Origin: Pseudomonas sp. PDNC002
Lineage (GTDB): Bacteria; Pseudomonadota; Gammaproteobacteria; Pseudomonadales; Pseudomonadaceae
Direction of reading: 5' to 3'
DNA length: 64,000 bases
NCBI RefSeq assembly: GCF_016919445.1
Contig: NZ_CP070356.1
Span: forward strand, 4,095,502 to 4,159,501
The notes beneath the pieces were generated by a model. The model searched no databases. It was not told the DNA's origin and was given only the letters and a program-made list of their open reading frames with translations. Positions 58,832 to 64,000 of this stretch are shown one piece after another. The position numbers were made by a program, and so were the translations under genes. Each line of letters opens with the position of its first letter. Position 1 is the stretch's first letter.

Positions 58832-60451
58832 ATGGGGCTCGTTGCGCGATGGTGGCATTTTGCTCTGCTGGCCGCATTCTGGGCGGCGACCGGGCTGGCG
58901 GCGGAAGCGCCGGAAATCGTCTCACAGGCGAGCTCCGAGCCGGCGGAGCTGAAGATCGAGAATCGAAGCATCGTTGTGCTCCGCGGCACCCTGCTGGGCG
59001 AGACGCCGGAAGTCCGTGCCCGCCGCGCCAAGGCATCGATCGAGGACGCGCTGCAGAGCGCGGGCGACCTGAAGGTCAATATCGATCCCATCCAGAGCAG
59101 CTACATGGTGCTGCTCGGCTATAGCCGCGCCTTCATCCTTTCGCCGCAGGATGTCGATCCGCCCGGCAGCTCCGTGCGCGCCGCCGCCGAGCAGGCGGCC
59201 GCGAACCTCCGCCAGGTCGTCGCCGAGAGCGCCGAGGCGCGCAGCGCGCGCTACCTGCTCACCGCCCTGGGCTTCGCCGCGCTGGCCACGGTCGTGTACC
59301 TGTTCCTGTTGCGCGTCATCCGCTACGTGCGGAGCAAACTACTCGGCCAGTTGCCGGCGTTGATGAGCCGGCACACCGGCAAGCTGCGCGTCGGACAAAC
59401 CTCGTTGCTGGGCAGGAACTACCTGTACTACCTGCTTGGCCGGCTGATCTGGCTGGTCTACTGGCTGCTGGCGTTCCTGTTCAGCTACCAGTGGCTGAGC
59501 TTCGTTCTCTCGCAGTTTCCCTATACGCGGCCCTGGGGCGAAAGCCTCAACGTCCACCTGGTGAACCTGGTTCGCTACCTGCTCAACGGCATGCTCGATG
59601 CGATGCCGGGACTGGTCGTCGCCTTGTGCATCCTGCTGATCGCCCGCGCCATCAGTGGATTCGCCCGGCATGTACTGCAACGCATGGCGCGCCCCGGCAA
59701 CCTGCGCTGGCTCACCGAGGAAACCCTGCAGCCGACCACCCGCCTGACCTCGCTGGCGATCTGGCTGTTCGCGCTGGTGATGGCCTATCCCTACCTGCCG
59801 GGCTCGGGCACCGAGGCGTTCAAGGGGCTCTCCGTGCTGCTGGGCCTGATGATTTCCCTCGGCGCTTCCAGTGTCGTGGGCCAGGCCGCCGCCGGACTGA
59901 TCCTGACCTATTCGCGCACCCTGCGGGTCGGCGAATTCGTGCGGGTTGGCGATCATGAAGGCACGGTCACCGAGGTCGGCGTGTTCAACACCACCATCCG
60001 CACGGGCCTGGGCGAGGTGCTGACGCTGCCCAACTCGATGATCACGGGCTCGGTCACCAAGAACTACTCGCGCACCGTGCAGGGAACCGGCTACGTGGTG
60101 GATACCGTCGTCACCATCGGCTACGACACGCCATGGCGCCAGGTCGAGGCGATGCTGGTGGAGGCGGCCCGCCGCACCGAGGGCATCCTCGAGAAGCCCC
60201 GGCCGCAGGTATTCCAGACCGCGCTCTCGGACTTCTACCCGGAATATCGCCTGGTCGCCCAGGCGGTGCCCAGCGAACCGCGTCCCCGCGCGGAACTGCT
60301 CAGCCTGCTGCACGCCAACATCCAGGACGTGTTCAACGAGTACGGCGTGCAGATCATGTCGCCGCATTATCTGGGCGACCCGGAGCAGCCCAAATGGGTG
60401 CCCAGGGAGCAATGGCACGCGGCGCCCGCCAAGCCGGAGGACCGGGACTGA
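58832..60451 (+). CDS. Mechanosensitive channel, MscS family
   Basis: 539 residues: a signal-like N-terminus (MGLVARWWHFALLAAFWAAT), a periplasmic/N-terminal domain to about 165, then membrane helices. The MscS core follows, with a pore-type helix LMISLGASSVVGQAAAGLIL and beta-domain RVGEFVRVGDHEGTVTEVGVF, TLPNSMITGSV. It is larger than E. coli MscS (286 residues) and would act as an osmotic safety valve or specialised channel. ATG 58832 follows AGGGGGAGAGG; the open frame upstream to 58709 is not needed. Confidence 0.92.
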   Translation: MGLVARWWHFALLAAFWAATGLAAEAPEIVSQASSEPAELKIENRSIVVLRGTLLGETPEVRARRAKASIEDALQSAGDLKVNIDPIQSSYMVLLGYSRAFILSPQDVDPPGSSVRAAAEQAAANLRQVVAESAEARSARYLLTALGFAALATVVYLFLLRVIRYVRSKLLGQLPALMSRHTGKLRVGQTSLLGRNYLYYLLGRLIWLVYWLLAFLFSYQWLSFVLSQFPYTRPWGESLNVHLVNLVRYLLNGMLDAMPGLVVALCILLIARAISGFARHVLQRMARPGNLRWLTEETLQPTTRLTSLAIWLFALVMAYPYLPGSGTEAFKGLSVLLGLMISLGASSVVGQAAAGLILTYSRTLRVGEFVRVGDHEGTVTEVGVFNTTIRTGLGEVLTLPNSMITGSVTKNYSRTVQGTGYVVDTVVTIGYDTPWRQVEAMLVEAARRTEGILEKPRPQVFQTALSDFYPEYRLVAQAVPSEPRPRAELLSLLHANIQDVFNEYGVQIMSPHYLGDPEQPKWVPREQWHAAPAKPEDRD

Positions 60452-60643
60452 GCTATCGCCGGGCCGCCTGACGGTTGCTCGACCGGGCCGACGATGTCCC
60501 GGGCGCGGGTTGCCGCTGCGTCTGGTCATCTGTTGCAGGCAAGCTACAGTTACCCGGCAGGCCGTGGCAGGGCAGTGTGCAGGGAGCGTGTCTCCGGTAC
60601 GTCTTCGGCAGGAAACGAATCCGACGGATCAAGGAAACAGCCT

Positions 60644-61624
<981 letters not shown>

Positions 61625-61647
61625 GGCGCGAACCGAGGAGAAGGCTC

Positions 61648-62598
61648 ATGCAAGCGCCACCGCCGGTTGCCGACGGTTTCGTCTACGCCTCGCTGGATCG
61701 GTTGATGCTGCTGGAACACCGCGTGCGCGGCCTGAGCTTCCTGTCCCGCCAGCCGCTCTCCAGTGTGCTGTCCGGCAGCCATGCCGCACGACTGCGCGGC
61801 CGCGGCCTGAGCTTCGACGAGTTGCGCCAGTACAACCCTGGCGATGACCTGCGCCACCTCGACTGGCGCGCGTCGCTGCGCTACGGCAAACCGTTCGTGC
61901 GCAGCTATACGGAGGAGCGCGATCGACCGACGCTGCTGCTGGTGGACCAGCGCATGAGCATGTACTTCGGCTCGAAACGCAGCTTCAAGTCGGTGATCGC
62001 CGCCGAACTCGCCGCGCTTGGCGCCTGGATGGCCTTGCAGGCGGGCGACCGCGTCGGCGGCATCGTCTTTGGTGACAGGCACCTCGAATACATCCGTCCG
62101 TTGCGCAGCCGTGCGCGGGTGGAAGCGCTGTGCGCCGCCGTCGTCCGGCAGAACCACGCGCTGCATGCGACAGCCACCGAAGAGGACTCGCCGGGGCAGC
62201 TCGACCGCGCGCTGCGGGAGTGTCTGGGCGTCGCTGGGCACGACAGCCTGGTGGTGATCATCAGCGACTTCGCCGGGGTGACGCCGCAGACGCTGCAGCT
62301 GTTGCGCCAGTTGAGCGCGCATAACGACGTGCTGGCCTCGCTGGTATTCGATCCCATCGCGGTGAAGCTGCCCGACCGTGGTCGGGTCACCGTCAGCCAG
62401 GGCGAGCTGCAGGTGGAGCTGGAAGTCGGACGGAAACAGGTGCACCGGCCTTTGGGCGAGTTCCTCTCGGGGCGCCTGCAGGAGGTGGCGCTGCTGCTGC
62501 GCCGCAGCCAGGTGCCATTGATGATGTTCAGCAGCGGACGGGACAGCCTGGAGCAACTGCGCGGCGAGTTGGGCCGGCTGGCGGTGGCGCCGCGATGA
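61648..62598 (+). CDS. DUF58-domain protein
   Basis: 316 residues. It contains the DUF58 signature RGRGLSFDELRQYNPGDDLRHLDWRASLRYGKPFVRSY, given here as key residues F-D-x-x-R-x-Y-x-x-G-D-D-x-R-x-x-D-W. A VWA-like fold follows, without a full MIDAS (LLVDQRMSMYFGS). It is the usual MoxR partner. GAGGAGAAGG lies before the ATG, and the next gene overlaps by 4 bp. Confidence 0.92.
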   Translation: MQAPPPVADGFVYASLDRLMLLEHRVRGLSFLSRQPLSSVLSGSHAARLRGRGLSFDELRQYNPGDDLRHLDWRASLRYGKPFVRSYTEERDRPTLLLVDQRMSMYFGSKRSFKSVIAAELAALGAWMALQAGDRVGGIVFGDRHLEYIRPLRSRARVEALCAAVVRQNHALHATATEEDSPGQLDRALRECLGVAGHDSLVVIISDFAGVTPQTLQLLRQLSAHNDVLASLVFDPIAVKLPDRGRVTVSQGELQVELEVGRKQVHRPLGEFLSGRLQEVALLLRRSQVPLMMFSSGRDSLEQLRGELGRLAVAPR

Positions 62599-63092
62599 GC
62601 GTGCCGGGCATCGACCAGCTCAAGGAGCTGCAACCACCGCCGCCGCTGGTGAGCTACTGGCCGCAGACCTGGGGCTGGCTGGTACTGGCCGTGTTGCTGG
62701 TGGTGGCGCTCTGTGCCTGGGCGTTCTGGCGGTACCGGCGCTGGCGGCGCGATCGCTATCGGCGCGAAGCCCTGGCGCAGCTGGACGAGCTGAGCCGGTC
62801 GCTGGATGACCCTCGCCAGCGCCTGCCCGCCCTGCGCCAGTTGCCTGCGCTGATGAAACGGGTGGCCTTGTCGATGCAGGCGGGCGAGGGCGCGGCACCG
62901 CTCGCTGGCGATGACTGGCAGGCCTACCTGCAACGCCACAGCGCTGCAGCCTTGCCGGCGGGGCTCGGTCGCCACCTCGCACTGCTGGCCTATGCGCCGG
63001 ATGAACGCATCGAGAAACTGGAGCAGAGCGAGGCGCGCGCATGGCTGGCCGCTTGCCGGAAGTGGGTCGAGGTGCACCGTGTGGCAGCTTGA
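62595..63092 (+). CDS. DUF4381-domain membrane protein
   Basis: 165 residues with MSVPGIDQLKELQPPPPLVS at the N-terminus, one membrane segment (about 26-45, WGWLVLAVLLVVALCAWAFW), then a charged cytoplasmic domain. This is the DUF4381 layout found between DUF58 and VWA genes in Bat operons. It overlaps the upstream gene by ATGA and the downstream VWA gene by 14 bp. Confidence 0.9.
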   Translation: MSVPGIDQLKELQPPPPLVSYWPQTWGWLVLAVLLVVALCAWAFWRYRRWRRDRYRREALAQLDELSRSLDDPRQRLPALRQLPALMKRVALSMQAGEGAAPLAGDDWQAYLQRHSAAALPAGLGRHLALLAYAPDERIEKLEQSEARAWLAACRKWVEVHRVAA

Positions 63093-64000
63093 TTACCCCT
63101 GGGTGCTGGGCCTGCTGCCACTGCCATGGCTGGCCTGGCGCTACCTGCCGGCCTATCGCGAGTCGCGCAGCGCGTTGCGCGTGCCGTTCTTTGCCGCCAT
63201 GAGCCGGGCGGTCGGCCAGGTTCCCGGAGACGGCAATGCCGCGGGCGGCCGCTGGCAAGTGGCGCTGAACCTGGTGGTCTGGTTGCTGTTGCTGGTCGCC
63301 TGCGCGCGACCGGTACTGGTCGAGAAGCCCATCGAGCTCCAGCAGCCGGTGCGCGACCTGATGCTCGCCATCGACATCTCCCAGTCCATGGAAACCCGCG
63401 ACTACAACGCGCCGGGTGGCGGCCGGGTCGACCGCCTGAGCGCAGTGAAGGGCGTGGTCCGCGACTTCATCGCCCAGCGCAAGGATGATCGCATCGGCCT
63501 GATCGTCTTCGGCACCGGCGCCTTCGCGCAGTCACCGCCAACCCGTGATCACGCCAGCCTGCTGACCCTGCTCGACGAGGTGGGCATCGGCATGGCCGGG
63601 CCGAACACCGCCCTGGGCGACGCCATCGGCCTGACCATCAAGTTGCTCAAGGACACGCCCGAGCAGGAGAAGGTCTTGATCCTGCTCACCGACGGCAACG
63701 ACACCGGCAGCGCCATCACTCCCCAGCACGCCGCCGCCATGGCCCACGACCGGGGCATCGTCGTGCACACCATCGGCATCGGCGATCCGCAGGCCAGCGG
63801 CGAAGCCAAGGTGGATCTCGAAACCCTCCAGGGCATCGCCCGGACCACCGGCGGCCGCTACTTCACGGCGGGCGACAGCGGCGCATTGCAGGCGGTCTAC
63901 GCAACCCTGGACAGGATCACTCCGCACAAGGTGAAGACACTCAGCCATCAACCCAAGAAGGATCTGTTCTGGCTGCCGCTGGGTGCGGCGCTGCTGGCCT
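63079..64000 (+). CDS. VWA-domain protein (BatA-like), 3' end outside window
   Basis: The first 307 residues are present. GTG at 63079 starts VWQLDYPWVLGLLPLPWLAW (Met in the cell). There are two N-terminal membrane segments, then a von Willebrand A domain with an intact MIDAS (DISQSMET, NTALGDA, LTDGNDTG). A further membrane segment begins at the window edge (FWLPLGAALLA). BatA-type proteins work with MoxR and DUF58 proteins in stress tolerance. The next gene, commonly batB, would lie beyond 64000. Confidence 0.9.
   Translation, partial: MWQLDYPWVLGLLPLPWLAWRYLPAYRESRSALRVPFFAAMSRAVGQVPGDGNAAGGRWQVALNLVVWLLLLVACARPVLVEKPIELQQPVRDLMLAIDISQSMETRDYNAPGGGRVDRLSAVKGVVRDFIAQRKDDRIGLIVFGTGAFAQSPPTRDHASLLTLLDEVGIGMAGPNTALGDAIGLTIKLLKDTPEQEKVLILLTDGNDTGSAITPQHAAAMAHDRGIVVHTIGIGDPQASGEAKVDLETLQGIARTTGGRYFTAGDSGALQAVYATLDRITPHKVKTLSHQPKKDLFWLPLGAALLA

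Overview
The window is high-GC DNA with dense, tightly packed operons. Gene content and order point to a Pseudomonas of the P. aeruginosa / P. nitroreducens / P. citronellolis type. Supporting features are hmgR-hmgA-fahA beside a dhcRAB-atoB-atoE block, an arylsulfatase locus with AtsA of 536 residues and its modified Cys at 51, a stress island with katE, ku, ligD, glgP, glgE, treS and glgB, and Pseudomonas-type intergenic hairpins. No rRNA, tRNA, IS element, prophage or CRISPR array was seen.

Layout. 1-704: 3' part of an aldehyde dehydrogenase. 705-1298: three tandem copies of a ~190 bp unit (terminator + REP pair + fahA 3' end). 1255-4684: homogentisate branch of Tyr/Phe catabolism (fahA, hmgA) with the divergent IclR regulator hmgR and a perfect palindromic operator. 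4844-10437: LysR regulator divergent from a CoA-transferase A/B pair, a thiolase and a short-chain fatty acid transporter. 10512-16044: sulfate-ester uptake (binding protein, double permease, ATPase) and arylsulfatase. 16263-18410: large-subunit catalase. 18438-19481: tandem array of ~250 bp units carrying the 3' end of the next gene. 19446-23146: methyltransferase, haem-oxygenase-like diiron protein, YbdK-like ligase. 23176-33221: small stress-type proteins, LigD, GlgP, MgtC-like protein and Ku (NHEJ repair). 33353-40889: GlgE, TreS-maltokinase fusion, GlgB. 40906-41966: beta-class GST divergent from an HxlR regulator.

42014-58492 is the most unusual part. It is a five-gene minus-strand locus led by a 3542-residue surface protein (DUF4347-like domain, DUF11-like modules, an SdrD/Cna-B-like module, nine VCBS-type repeats, unique C-terminus). 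It is followed by a TolC-family outer-membrane protein, a small HlyD-type adaptor, a HlyD-type protein with a GAF-like N-terminal region, and a PqqD-like/M50 peptidase/HlyD fusion. No ABC ATPase is encoded here, so this looks like an ABC-less, TolC-dependent export route dedicated to the giant protein. 58832-64000: an MscS-type channel, then MoxR ATPase, DUF58, DUF4381 and VWA (BatA-like, cut by the window end).

Functional links. GlgE, TreS-maltokinase, GlgB and GlgP together interconvert trehalose, maltose-1-phosphate and branched alpha-glucan. With Ku/LigD and KatE they form a desiccation/osmotic/stationary-phase set. Four of its transcription units share a CCTGAACT-type element 93-108 bp upstream of the start codon, which suggests a common stress sigma factor. 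All functions are read from sequence motifs and gene order; no database search was possible.
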